A stretch of 64,000 nt of DNA from Cytobacillus citreus. Its GTDB lineage: Bacteria; Bacillota; Bacilli; Bacillales; Cytobacillaceae. Of the stretch, positions 8,506 through 17,480 are shown in pieces. The first letter of the stretch is position 1, and each line of letters starts with the position of its first letter. The stretch lies in assembly GCF_018343665.1 (NCBI RefSeq), contig NZ_JAGYPM010000003.1, positions 835,497 to 899,496 of the forward strand, given 5' to 3'. The notes below the pieces were generated by a model. It saw nothing but the letters and a program-made list of their open reading frames with translations, searched no databases and was not told the origin of the DNA. The translations under genes and the position numbers were made by a program.

Positions 8506-9840
8506 ATGAATAAAAATTTATCTTCGAAGCAAATCATGGCCGTTGGTCTTATGTTATTTGCTTTATTTTTTGGTGCTGGAAATATGATTTTCCCACCATT
8601 TTTAGGACAAGAGGCAGGAACCAATATGTGGACTGCTATTATAGGATTTTTAATAACTGGGGTAGGATTACCACTACTTGCAATTATTGCTATCGCAAAA
8701 GCGGGTGATGTTCAAACGATGGCCAGTCGTGTACATCCCGTATATGGGATTATATTTCCAGTCGTGATGTATTTAGTCATTGGACCATTATTCGCGATTC
8801 CAAGGACTGGGACTGTTTCCTATGAAATCGGTGTTTTACCGTTTCTATCTGAAACCGCTTCCAGCAGCAGTTGGCCATTACTTATTTTTTCGATTGTTTT
8901 CTTTTTCGTTACAGCATTACTTGCGATGAATCCGACCAAGCTAGTAGACACAATTGGAAAAATTTTAACACCAGCTTTATTAATTATTTTAGGAATCATT
9001 GTTGTTAAAAGTCTAATTACTCCATTAGGAGAGCCGCATGCACCTGTAGGTCCTTATGCTGATGGTCCTTTATTTAAAGGGTTCGTCGAAGGCTACTTAA
9101 CAATGGATACGATTGCCGCTCTTGTATTTGGGATTATTGTCATTAGCTCAATAAAAGGGCTGGGTGTTACAAATAAAAAAGCATTAACAAAGATTTGTGT
9201 ACAAGCAGGTGTAATTGCTGCAACAGGTCTTGTCATAGTTTATCTTTCTTTAGCTTATATCGGTTCAACTGCACCAGATACTCTAGGAACTCAGGAAAAC
9301 GGTGGAGCTATTCTCTCCGGAGCTGCTAATTACTTATTCGGATCATTTGGATCCATCATACTTGGATTAGCGATTTTATTTGCTTGTCTAACGACTTCAA
9401 TCGGTCTTGTGTCAGCTTGTGCAGAGTATTTTTCAAAGCTTATGCCACGTTTTTCTTATAAATCTATCGTTATAATTTTCTCAATCTTTAGTACAATTAT
9501 AGCAAATGCTGGTTTAACACAGCTTATTAAGTTCTCAGTTCCTGTGTTAGTTATTATTTATCCATTAGCAATTGTTTTAATTGTCTTAACCTTTTTGCAT
9601 AATGCATTTAAAGGTTCTTCAATCGTATATATATGTGCCTTAATTCCAACAGGTATCATTAGCTTAATTGATGGTTTAAGCTCAGCAGGATTAAACATGA
9701 CAGCGATTACAGATGCACTTAGTTTCTTACCGCTATTCGCTCAAGGAATTGGCTGGATTGTACCTGCTATTATAGGAACGATTGTCGGATATGTTTTTTC
9801 TTTAGCTTCTGGATCTACTGAGGAAACGATTACGAATTAA
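8506..9840 (+). CDS. braB: Branched-chain amino acid:cation symporter (BrnQ/BraB)
   Basis: Imports leucine, isoleucine or valine with Na+ or H+. A 444-residue protein with about twelve transmembrane segments; the N-terminal LFFGAGNMIFPPFLGQEAG and the GPLFAIPRTGTVSYEIG segments are diagnostic of the LIVCS family. AGGGGG precedes the ATG at good spacing. It is monocistronic, followed by a terminator and then a family A repeat. A cre-like site in the leader suggests carbon control. The name braB follows synteny with ezrA and nifZ in B. subtilis; bcaP- or brnQ-type paralogues cannot be excluded. Confidence 0.93.
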   Translation: MNKNLSSKQIMAVGLMLFALFFGAGNMIFPPFLGQEAGTNMWTAIIGFLITGVGLPLLAIIAIAKAGDVQTMASRVHPVYGIIFPVVMYLVIGPLFAIPRTGTVSYEIGVLPFLSETASSSSWPLLIFSIVFFFVTALLAMNPTKLVDTIGKILTPALLIILGIIVVKSLITPLGEPHAPVGPYADGPLFKGFVEGYLTMDTIAALVFGIIVISSIKGLGVTNKKALTKICVQAGVIAATGLVIVYLSLAYIGSTAPDTLGTQENGGAILSGAANYLFGSFGSIILGLAILFACLTTSIGLVSACAEYFSKLMPRFSYKSIVIIFSIFSTIIANAGLTQLIKFSVPVLVIIYPLAIVLIVLTFLHNAFKGSSIVYICALIPTGIISLIDGLSSAGLNMTAITDALSFLPLFAQGIGWIVPAIIGTIVGYVFSLASGSTEETITN

Positions 9841-9845
9841 CGTAA

Positions 9846-9882
9846 AAAAAAGCAATCAGCGAAAATGCTAATTGCTTTTTAA
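9846..9882 (+). terminator. Terminator of braB
   Basis: AAAAAGCAAT and ATTGCTTTTT pair, with CAGC/GCTA adding partial pairing near the loop. The last five T bases follow directly after the gene. Confidence 0.75.
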
Positions 9883-9895
9883 TTTGCCTTCACTC

Positions 9896-10054
9896 AATAA
9901 AGTGAAACTTCCATCAGTGGGGGTTTTTCTTCATCCCCCACTGATGGTTAGTTGAACCAATCGGGCCTTTACGGGCAGTTGATCCCCCACTTACTCTTCT
10001 TTGCAACGCGAATCCTTGAAGTGGGGGTCTTACTGCCCGTTAATCTGCGATAAA
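9896..10054 (+). repeat. Family A structured repeat, copy A1
   Basis: About 159 bp running from AATAAAGTGAAACTTCC to CTGCGATAAA. Hairpin 1 is a 13-bp perfect stem, CCATCAGTGGGGG with CCCCCACTGATGG. Hairpin 2 pairs ACGGGCAGT with ACTGCCCGT outside and CCCCCACTT with AAGTGGGGG inside, around a variable loop. It lies between the convergent braB and ezrA genes. Other copies are at 18147, 56584 and 60544. Confidence 0.9.
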
Positions 10055-10070
10055 AAAGCTGAGTTTTCCT

Positions 10071-11759
10071 TTAAAGTTCACTTATTATTTCTTCTATTTT
10101 TTGCATTGCACCAGGATCGATTTCCTCAATTGCTGTCGCTGCCTGTTCTAAAGCTATTTTGTAATCAAAGCCTCTGAAAGAGATCTCAGCATCTCGCAAA
10201 CCTTGCTCAACAGAAGGATATCTTCTTCGATATCTATTTCCATATTGAATGACTGTTTCTACAAGTATGACTGTTTCAATCATATCATTTGTCATGTTAA
10301 CCATCTTTTCTACTGTAAGGACAGCAACCTCTAAATATTGTTGTACAACTGGGATATTTAATGGCTTCTCATCCAACTTAACAAAGACGTTTTCAATACT
10401 TTCCTTGGCATCTTCCATTAAATATTTATAATCTTGAGGAAGACCTGGCACATTACTTTTTGAAACAAGCCTTATTGTATCAGCTAATTTTTTTCTTAAG
10501 TCATGAACACTTTCACGTACAGCCATTTCGTCTTTTCTTAATGCTTGCAGCTTTTCAGCAAACTTAGCATGTTCCTCTTCAATTTCTTCTAACTGTGTTT
10601 TTATTTCTCCAAGTTCTGCCCTTAATATAGAGTGTGCGGTACTTTTTACAATAATATTATGTTCAAGGACTTCGAATCTCTTAAAAATTTTCGTTAACTT
10701 CTTTTCTAATTCGCTTTGAATGTCATTATCCTTATCTGAAATGTGATAGCTTTGACGAACAAGGGCTAATTCATCTTTTAGTTGTTTGTTAATTTCTTTG
10801 TTAGAATATAACATATTCTTTGTAGTCTCGTTCTGTTGGCCAATATAATGCTTTGCATGAACTTCTTCCTCAAGTAAATCATAGAGCAAATCAATATTGT
10901 CTTTAATTTCAACTATACCCTTTTCAGCATCTGTAATTTCTGCATTTTCAACACTACTTAAATAATTTGTTATTTCGTGCTCAATTCTTACCAGCTCTTT
11001 ATCAAATTGGATATGATCAAGGATAAAGCCTTGACTCGCCATTTCTTTAAAGCCCTCTGTTAGCTCTTTTAATTGAGTTGGTATTTTTGATTGACATTCA
11101 ACGAGGAATGTCGGTATTACATCCATTTTACTTTTAATCTCTTCCAGATTTCCTTTTATTGTTAAGACAACTTCTCTTGCTTCAAGATAGTTGCCATTTC
11201 CTGTTTTCTCATCGTAATCTTCGAACTTTATGAAGGTATCATCTAATTGCTGTTCAAGAATTTCAGCGACTTTTCCATACGTATGGTGATGAGCAAGTAA
11301 TGTTTTCTTGCTTTCACGGTATAAATCTTTAAGTTCTTCAATCTCCGTCCTATTTTTCTCTTCGCTTCCAACAAGCTCATTCAATTCATTTAATAAGTTT
11401 TGTATACTCTCTTCAATTTCATTTAAATATTTTATAATCGATCTTTGAACTTCTTTTGCTCTTTTAAAACGATATTTATCGATATATTCCTCCGCATCGA
11501 ATAAATATTCTTCAACATTCGGCAGCTGAGCTGTAACAATATCATCCCATTCCGTTCTCCAGCGCTCAAATAGCTCTTCCGTCTGACCTGTCATATTTAA
11601 TTGCTTTACCTTCGACAATTCATCGAGAACAGGGCGATTCACAATATCCATCTTCCATGTTTCTAACCGATCAATTTCTTTATAATGTTTTTTCTTTAAT
11701 ATAAATCCTGTAGAAAATAGTCCTATTACAATGACGATTACGCCAATTATGTATTCCAT
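10071..11759 (-). CDS. ezrA: Septation ring formation regulator EzrA
   Basis: A 562-residue membrane-anchored negative regulator of FtsZ ring assembly that also helps coordinate wall synthesis. One N-terminal transmembrane helix (about residues 3-20) is followed by KKKHYKEID and then an almost entirely helical, coiled-coil cytoplasmic rod of spectrin-like repeats. The C-terminal motif RYRRRYPSVEQGLRDAEISF is a highly conserved EzrA signature. It starts from ATG behind AGGGGGC. It is monocistronic, converging with braB and diverging from hisJ. Length and position match B. subtilis EzrA (YtwP). Confidence 0.96.
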   Translation of the reverse strand: MEYIIGVIVIVIGLFSTGFILKKKHYKEIDRLETWKMDIVNRPVLDELSKVKQLNMTGQTEELFERWRTEWDDIVTAQLPNVEEYLFDAEEYIDKYRFKRAKEVQRSIIKYLNEIEESIQNLLNELNELVGSEEKNRTEIEELKDLYRESKKTLLAHHHTYGKVAEILEQQLDDTFIKFEDYDEKTGNGNYLEAREVVLTIKGNLEEIKSKMDVIPTFLVECQSKIPTQLKELTEGFKEMASQGFILDHIQFDKELVRIEHEITNYLSSVENAEITDAEKGIVEIKDNIDLLYDLLEEEVHAKHYIGQQNETTKNMLYSNKEINKQLKDELALVRQSYHISDKDNDIQSELEKKLTKIFKRFEVLEHNIIVKSTAHSILRAELGEIKTQLEEIEEEHAKFAEKLQALRKDEMAVRESVHDLRKKLADTIRLVSKSNVPGLPQDYKYLMEDAKESIENVFVKLDEKPLNIPVVQQYLEVAVLTVEKMVNMTNDMIETVILVETVIQYGNRYRRRYPSVEQGLRDAEISFRGFDYKIALEQAATAIEEIDPGAMQKIEEIISEL

Positions 11760-11995
11760 TTTTTCAAAAGCCCCCTGTTCTTTTCCGAGCCAGAATTACA
11801 TTTTATATATTTTTTAAATATCATGTTCAGTTCAATGTTTTTATGATACCATGTATACGACAATTTTTGACTATTTATTTCATTTTTTTATCTAATTTAT
11901 TGTGAAAAAATTGGTATTATATCCTTAATTGAACACTAAGCATTTAATATTTTCAAATATTTCGCTCTTTTTAACGGAAAGAAGGCAGCTATCAA

Positions 11996-12787
11996 ATGAT
12001 AAAAGATGGTCACATTCATACATCATTTTGTCCTCATGGCACACAAGACTCGTTGGAGGGGTATGTGGAAAAAGCGATTGAACTCGGTTTTAAAGAAATT
12101 TCTTTTACTGAGCACGCCCCATTACCTGAAGGGTTTCAAGATCCAACCCCTGCAAAAGACAGCGCTATGAAAATGGAGGATTTGGGATTTTATTTTGAGG
12201 AAATTAGCAGAGTGAAATCCATTTATAAAGAAAAAATAAAAATTAATACGGGTCTTGAAGTCGATTTTATCGAGGGATTTGAACGCGAGACTGCAAATTT
12301 TTTAAATCAGTTTGGCCACCAATTAGATGATTCATTATTATCTGTGCATTTTTTAATGTATGATAGCGAATACGAGTGTTTGGACTATAGTCCAGAATCA
12401 TTTGGCGTGATGATTCAGAAATATGGCTCTATTAATGAAGTATACAGTGTGTACTTTAAGACATTGCTTCAATCCATCCATTGTGAACTAGGTCCTTTTA
12501 AACCGAAAAGGATAGGTCATATTACATTGGTGAATAAATTCCAAAAGAAATTCCCTGCCGAAAAGGACTATACTCCAGAGATATTAGATGTGCTTTCAGC
12601 TATTCAAAAAAAAGGCTATGAAATTGACTATAATGGAGCTGGGTATTCCAAGCCTCTTTGTAAAGAACCATACCCTCCTAATTGGGTGGTAAAGGAAGCG
12701 ATGCATAGAGGTATTAATCTTGTCTATGGTTCTGATGCTCACCAAATTAAAGAACTCGGCCAAGGTAAACATACCATGTTATTTTGA
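11996..12787 (+). CDS. hisJ: Histidinol-phosphatase (PHP family)
   Basis: Dephosphorylates L-histidinol phosphate, the penultimate step of histidine synthesis. A 263-residue PHP-domain enzyme; metal-binding motifs are DGHIHTSFCPHGT (HxH at residues 6 and 8), the FTEHAP segment, and the terminal YGSDAHQIKELG. The gene is far from any his operon, as is usual in Bacillus, and sits between ezrA and refZ as in B. subtilis (ytvP). GAAGG precedes the ATG. It converges with refZ through a short hairpin. Confidence 0.93.
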   Translation: MIKDGHIHTSFCPHGTQDSLEGYVEKAIELGFKEISFTEHAPLPEGFQDPTPAKDSAMKMEDLGFYFEEISRVKSIYKEKIKINTGLEVDFIEGFERETANFLNQFGHQLDDSLLSVHFLMYDSEYECLDYSPESFGVMIQKYGSINEVYSVYFKTLLQSIHCELGPFKPKRIGHITLVNKFQKKFPAEKDYTPEILDVLSAIQKKGYEIDYNGAGYSKPLCKEPYPPNWVVKEAMHRGINLVYGSDAHQIKELGQGKHTMLF

Positions 12788-12788
12788 G

Positions 12789-12812
12789 GGGAATCCATGT
12801 TTTGGATTTCCT
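12789..12812 (+). terminator. Hairpin between hisJ and refZ
   Basis: GGAATCCA and TGGATTTCC pair with one bulge and are followed by a T-rich stretch on the plus strand. It probably ends hisJ. Confidence 0.5.
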
Positions 12813-12819
12813 TCTATTT

Positions 12820-13452
12820 TTATTTTACAGCAAGATAGAACCTATCAATTTCTCGATTACATAGAACTCCATCGATCCAATGGAATATTTCTCGAATGTA
12901 TTTTTCTGCAAAATATTTTTCATTAGGTAACACATGGAGAACCTCAGTCATATATTGTGTATTTAAAAAAGGCATACTTAATAATCCCTTTAGCTGCAAT
13001 ATCATATAATTAGATGCCAGCGTCCGAAACTCTCTTGTTTTTACTCCTCTTTCCATTACCTTACTTAAATAAAACCTTTCTTTCATCAAATAGGTAGACA
13101 TTATTTCACGAACAATTTGAGAATCAATCGAAATTTCCCTTAAAATCATCCTTGTAAGTTGCATGTTTTCATACTGGTAATACATGATGTTTTCTGCTAT
13201 TTTTTTTAAACAATTGGCTGCACCTTGATCTAGAAGAGATAAACCCTTTTCAATACTTTCAACATACCCTTCAAAGAAAGCAGTAAAACAATGCTCTAGC
13301 AAACCGTTTTTACTCTCGAAATAATAGGAAATATTTGCAGGATTCACCTTTGCCTTTTTAGCAATATCACGTATGGATGTTCCATCAAAACCATTTGAAT
13401 TAAATAAAGCGATTGCAGCTTTAACAATTGCCGCCTTACCATTTTCACCCAT
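12820..13452 (-). CDS. refZ: TetR-family regulator RefZ
   Basis: In B. subtilis, RefZ (YttP) binds sites near the origin and modulates FtsZ ring positioning during sporulation. Here a 210-residue TetR-type protein has an N-terminal helix-turn-helix, with TSIRDIAKKAKVNPANISYYF around residues 20-45, and an all-helical C-terminal domain. An ATG 18 bases further upstream (13470) overlaps the ribosome binding site GAAGGTG, so 13452 (MGENGKAA) is the better start. It lies between hisJ and ytsP as in B. subtilis. Two direct AACAAGA repeats upstream (about 13475-13500) could be an autoregulatory site. Confidence 0.85.
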   Translation of the reverse strand: MGENGKAAIVKAAIALFNSNGFDGTSIRDIAKKAKVNPANISYYFESKNGLLEHCFTAFFEGYVESIEKGLSLLDQGAANCLKKIAENIMYYQYENMQLTRMILREISIDSQIVREIMSTYLMKERFYLSKVMERGVKTREFRTLASNYMILQLKGLLSMPFLNTQYMTEVLHVLPNEKYFAEKYIREIFHWIDGVLCNREIDRFYLAVK

Positions 13453-13604
13453 GTTATCACCTTCTTTCATTCGATATCTTGTTATATAAAAACATTCTTG
13501 TTAAAATCACCTTATCCTTTATAAAAATCTCGACAAAGTTTCTCTAATTTCTGCGAATTTTTGCAAATTACAGCCTATTTTTTGAAAAAGGAGGTTGCTT
13601 TAAG

Positions 13605-14084
13605 ATGTTTAAAGTCGAAAATTATCGTGGCAGCCGAGAAGAAAATTATTCAATAGTGAAGAAACAGCTTGCTGCATTGCTTGATGGTGAAACGAATCGA
13701 ATTGCGAACTTGAGCAATGCATCTGCTTTATTAAATCAATTTCTAGATCGAATTAATTGGGTTGGATTTTATTTACTGGAAGATTATGAGCTCGTATTAG
13801 GGCCTTTCCAAGGGCTTCCTGCATGTGTCAGAATACCGATAGGAAAAGGTGTTTGCGGTACGTCGGCGAAGAATATGGAAACAGTGCGTGTAGATGATGT
13901 ACATCTATTCCCTGGCCATATTGCCTGTGATGCAGCTTCACAATCAGAGATTGTTGTACCGCTCATTAAGGATGGAAGCCTTATTGGTGTATTAGATATA
14001 GATTCTCCTGTGAAAAAACGCTTTGATGAGGTTGACCAAAGGGGATTAGAAGAGTTTACGAAAATACTTGTTTCATACTTATAA
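13605..14084 (+). CDS. msrC: Free methionine-(R)-sulfoxide reductase (GAF-type, YtsP)
   Basis: Reduces free L-methionine-(R)-sulfoxide to methionine. A 159-residue single GAF domain protein of the fRMsr family. Three cysteines at 74, 84 and 108 (CVRIPIGKGVCGTSA and HIACDAASQSE) have exactly the spacing of the catalytic set in the E. coli enzyme (84, 94, 118), so this is more than a generic GAF protein. AAGGAGG precedes the ATG. It faces the methionine gamma-lyase gene across a shared terminator, which puts two methionine enzymes side by side. Confidence 0.9.
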   Translation: MFKVENYRGSREENYSIVKKQLAALLDGETNRIANLSNASALLNQFLDRINWVGFYLLEDYELVLGPFQGLPACVRIPIGKGVCGTSAKNMETVRVDDVHLFPGHIACDAASQSEIVVPLIKDGSLIGVLDIDSPVKKRFDEVDQRGLEEFTKILVSYL

Positions 14085-14098
14085 TTTCAGGGGAAAGA

Positions 14099-14137
14099 GC
14101 GCAATGATCAAACTTCTAATCATTGCGCATTTTTTTT
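14099..14137. terminator. Bidirectional terminator between msrC and megL
   Basis: GCGCAATGAT and ATCATTGCGC form a perfect 10-bp stem with a T8 run on the plus strand. The last codons of megL read into the T run. Confidence 0.85.
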
Positions 14138-15323
14138 AAATCTTTTCCAGTGCCTGTTCTAAATCATCCCGTATATCCTCCCATGATTCAAGACCAACTG
14201 ATAGTCTTAATAATGAGTCATCGATTCCCATATTTTTACGAGATTCTCTTGGAACGACTGCATGAGTCATTGTTGCAGGATGCTGGATTAATGTTTCTGC
14301 ATCACCTAGGCTGACGGCTATTTTTATCATTTCTAAATTGTTCATGAATGATTGAGCTGTGTCTTTATTCCCTTTCAATGTAAAAGAAATCATCCCACCC
14401 GGTTTTCTCATTTGTTTTTGTGCTATTTCATACTCAGAATTTCGGAAATCTCCTGGATAATATACTTTTTCTACTTTAGGATGTTGCAATAAATAGCTTG
14501 CTAATTTCTCAGTATTCTCACAGTGCCGATCCATTCTAACAGCAAGTGACTTTAATCCTCTCAGTAATAGCCAGGCATCGAATGGAGAAATGACACCGCC
14601 AATATCCTTTTGTGTAGTGATTGCTACTTTGCTAATAAACTCCTTTGTTCCGACCACAAGACCAGCAATGACATCCCCGTGACCGCAAATATACTTTGTC
14701 GCACTGTGAATAACAACATCGCAGCCAAGAGAAATTGGGTTTTGCAAATATGGGGAACAGAATGTATTATCCACTACAACTGGAAGTCCTTTTTCTTTTG
14801 CAACCTCAGCCACTATTTGTAAATCTACTAACTTCATTGTTGGATTTATTGGTGTTTCAACATATATACAAACCGTTTCTGGACGTATCGCCTCTAAAAG
14901 CTGCTCTCTCGTTTCCATTGCTGAAAAATCATGGGTAATTTTATATTTTTCATTCATCATTTCCAGCAATCCAAAGGTACAGCCATATACACCTTGTGAG
15001 CATAATATATGATCTCCCGTGTTGGTCATAGCAATCAAAACAGCAGATACAGCAGCCATTCCAGACCCAAATGCAAGAGCAGCCTCTCCATTTTCGAGAG
15101 CAGCGATTCTTTCTTCTAACATTTTAACCGTTGGATTTCCAAGTCTAGAATAAATAAAGCCTTCTTCTTCTCCTGCAAAACGCTTTTCCCCTTGCTGAGC
15201 TGACTCGAAGATAAATGTTGAAGTTTGGAAAATAGGAGGAGCGAGACTTCCGCTATACTTCTCTGCATCATAACCTTCATGGATTACTTTTGTTTCGAAT
15301 TTTATAGCCTTATTTTCTTTCAT
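14136..15323 (-). CDS. megL: Methionine gamma-lyase
   Basis: Cleaves methionine to methanethiol, 2-oxobutyrate and ammonia. A 395-residue Cys/Met-metabolism PLP enzyme with the PLP lysine K210 in HSATKYICGHGD, the phosphate-binding SGMAA segment, and GVYGCTFGLL containing C115. In this family that YGCT cysteine distinguishes methionine gamma-lyases from cystathionine beta/gamma-lyases, which lack it. GGGAGAG precedes the ATG. A CcpA-type site lies between 18 and 31 bases upstream, which would allow roadblock repression by glucose. It is monocistronic. Cystathionine gamma-lyase or homocysteine lyase is the main alternative. Confidence 0.82.
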   Translation of the reverse strand: MKENKAIKFETKVIHEGYDAEKYSGSLAPPIFQTSTFIFESAQQGEKRFAGEEEGFIYSRLGNPTVKMLEERIAALENGEAALAFGSGMAAVSAVLIAMTNTGDHILCSQGVYGCTFGLLEMMNEKYKITHDFSAMETREQLLEAIRPETVCIYVETPINPTMKLVDLQIVAEVAKEKGLPVVVDNTFCSPYLQNPISLGCDVVIHSATKYICGHGDVIAGLVVGTKEFISKVAITTQKDIGGVISPFDAWLLLRGLKSLAVRMDRHCENTEKLASYLLQHPKVEKVYYPGDFRNSEYEIAQKQMRKPGGMISFTLKGNKDTAQSFMNNLEMIKIAVSLGDAETLIQHPATMTHAVVPRESRKNMGIDDSLLRLSVGLESWEDIRDDLEQALEKI

Positions 15324-15340
15324 AACACTCTCCCTTTCAT

Positions 15341-15354
15341 CGGAAACGCTTTCA
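15341..15354 (-). promoter_or_regulatory. Candidate CcpA (cre) site in the megL leader
   Basis: On the minus strand TGAAAGCGTTTCCG matches TGNAANCGNTNNCA except at the last base. It lies just upstream of the ribosome binding site, where CcpA would block elongation. Confidence 0.5.
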
Positions 15355-15484
15355 TAAAAGCGTAAAAAAATCTTCTATTTATAGATTATGATAAATAAGA
15401 AACTTTTGAAAGTTATTTATTTTATATACTTTAAGATAAATCCGATAAATTATCGCATTTTAAACAGCTCATGAACAAAGTACG

Positions 15485-15530
15485 AAAAAAGGCCAGCCGA
15501 AGTAATAAAACTACAGCTAAGCCTTTTCTA
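15485..15530 (-). terminator. Terminator of dgcP
   Basis: On the minus strand AAAAGGC within the last codons of dgcP pairs with GCCTTTTTT, and AGCTGTAGT pairs partly with ACTTCGGCT inside. A T6 run ends the structure. Confidence 0.65.
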
Positions 15531-17400
15531 ATACAATGTCATTCTCTTGGACGATAACCTTATTTTTACCAGTTTGCTTCGCAACATACAATGCTTTATC
15601 TGCCCGTTTAAATAATGCAGCATAAGAATCTTTTCGCCCTTTGGACCAATGTGAGACACCACACGATATGGTCACCTGTGGTTCAGAACTTTCAAACACT
15701 TTATTTACTAGCCTTTCAGCTATTAACACACCTGCAGTTAATGACACTCCTGGCAAATAAATAGCTAGCTCTTCACCACCCCATCTTGCACCAATGTCAG
15801 AGCCCCTTATATTTGCGTTAATTAAATTTGCCACTTGTATAATGACATCGTCCCCGATTTGATGGCCAAACGTATCATTTATCATTTTGAAATTATCGAT
15901 ATCAATCATGATAAAGGTTCCTTCTTGATCTTCATTCAATGATTTATGAATCTTCTCATCTAGATAACTTCTAGAGAACAATTTCGTTAAATGATCCGTG
16001 ACAACCATTTTTTCCAGTTCCTCTCGCAGCATTGTATTTGTGAATGCGAGAGTTGAATGATGGATAAGTGATTGCAAAAGTTTAAATGTTTCAAAAGAAA
16101 AATGGTATGGCGCTTTACTCATAACTAGTGCAAATCCCTTTAGCACACCCTCCTGCATCATAGGAACTGCCATTATAGATTTATAATGTTTAACAGGCAG
16201 ATTATCTGGTAGATTATAATCGCCAATAAATAATGCTTCCTTCTCTTTTTCAATTTTATCTTGCACAATTTCAATATAAATTTCAGCATCCGTTTTATAA
16301 AAGAAATCTGTACTTCCTCTTAATATTTCTTTTTGTGAACCATTTTTAGAAAGCAGGATAAAACCGATTTCTTCTGCATCAAAGGAGCTTGAAATTTGTT
16401 CTGTCATGTATGCAATTGTTTCTGTCAATCTCATATTTGAATTTAAACGATGTGAGGTTTCATTAATTAATTTAAGATCAGCAACTAATCGCTTTGATTG
16501 CTGGTAAAGTTTAGCATTTTCTAATGCACTTCCTGCTGTATTCGCTAATAGAGCAATAAATTCTACTTCATTGTTAGGAAAAACAAGTGTATTTGGAGCA
16601 ATGACTTGCAAAACTCCATACACTCCCTGTTTTCCTTTTAATGGTGCATACATAACCGACCTTTTGTTTTGAATGGAATCTTCTAATTGGATGTTGCCTG
16701 TAACATATGCTTGCATGGCTGCAATGTTTTCACTGTCATATTCTAAATCTTTAATTGGCAAATCGCTTAGCTTGTTATTATCATGAGAAAGGAGTAAATA
16801 GTATGTAAATGTTGGATAAACCTCCTGAAGTGTATAAATGATTTCTCCTAAAACATCATCCATGTTCATCGTAGAATGAAATTTCTCCGTAACACGAAAC
16901 AGCTGTTTATACCTTTTTTCTTCTGAAGCAGTCTTAGTCAAAAATTGCGCTTTATCTAGAAATTTCGCAGACTCCAAACTAATCGCCGCGAGAACTTGAT
17001 CCGAAAATTGAACAAATGCCCCACTATTACCCTTTAAAGCAATAACACCTAAAAAATGGTCATTTCTTTTAAGATTGAGTAGTAAACCATCTCCCTCAAA
17101 TCCAGAAAAAACTCGCTGCACATTCCTTTTTTCTTTTACCTTTTCTGTAATTTCTAAAATGGAGTTATTCGATATCTTCTGTTGGTCATCAATTAATTTG
17201 GTTGAAGCTTCTATCAACAATTGCTGTTTACAATTATTATAGCTATACAGAGTTGCTTCCTCAGCATTTATCAATGATTGGATGGATTTGAGCATATTAA
17301 GTAATAAATCTTCATATACCAAAAAACCATTTTCTGTATCAATGATATCCAAAAAATGACTTTTTAATTTTATTATTATTTTATGCTCTGAGTGTACCAT
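15517..17400 (-). CDS. dgcP: GAF-GGDEF diguanylate cyclase DgcP (YtrP)
   Basis: Makes the second messenger cyclic di-GMP from GTP. About 627 residues: the first 450 or so hold several GAF-like sensory modules (for example VMYAPLKGKQGVYGVLQV and IMAVPMMQEGVLKGFALV), then a GGDEF domain. The active-site signature is GGEEL near residue 541, an accepted active variant. RGSD lies five residues before it, an intact RxxD product-inhibition site. The ATG at 17400 is spaced properly from AGGTG; a GTG four codons upstream overlaps it. No transmembrane helix is evident. The position next to rpsD matches B. subtilis ytrP/dgcP. Confidence 0.9.
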   Translation of the reverse strand: MVHSEHKIIIKLKSHFLDIIDTENGFLVYEDLLLNMLKSIQSLINAEEATLYSYNNCKQQLLIEASTKLIDDQQKISNNSILEITEKVKEKRNVQRVFSGFEGDGLLLNLKRNDHFLGVIALKGNSGAFVQFSDQVLAAISLESAKFLDKAQFLTKTASEEKRYKQLFRVTEKFHSTMNMDDVLGEIIYTLQEVYPTFTYYLLLSHDNNKLSDLPIKDLEYDSENIAAMQAYVTGNIQLEDSIQNKRSVMYAPLKGKQGVYGVLQVIAPNTLVFPNNEVEFIALLANTAGSALENAKLYQQSKRLVADLKLINETSHRLNSNMRLTETIAYMTEQISSSFDAEEIGFILLSKNGSQKEILRGSTDFFYKTDAEIYIEIVQDKIEKEKEALFIGDYNLPDNLPVKHYKSIMAVPMMQEGVLKGFALVMSKAPYHFSFETFKLLQSLIHHSTLAFTNTMLREELEKMVVTDHLTKLFSRSYLDEKIHKSLNEDQEGTFIMIDIDNFKMINDTFGHQIGDDVIIQVANLINANIRGSDIGARWGGEELAIYLPGVSLTAGVLIAERLVNKVFESSEPQVTISCGVSHWSKGRKDSYAALFKRADKALYVAKQTGKNKVIVQENDIVLEKA

Positions 17401-17480
17401 CTTTATCATCACCTATTATGAATACTGTTTATGGATCTATAAGTTGGAAAAAAATCAAATTCTCCCACACCTATTTATGT

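Noticed and set aside
9896-10054. Family A repeat as a CRISPR repeat or rRNA fragment
   Set aside because: Copies are dispersed, not arrayed with spacers, and the sequence has no similarity to ribosomal RNA that I can recognise.
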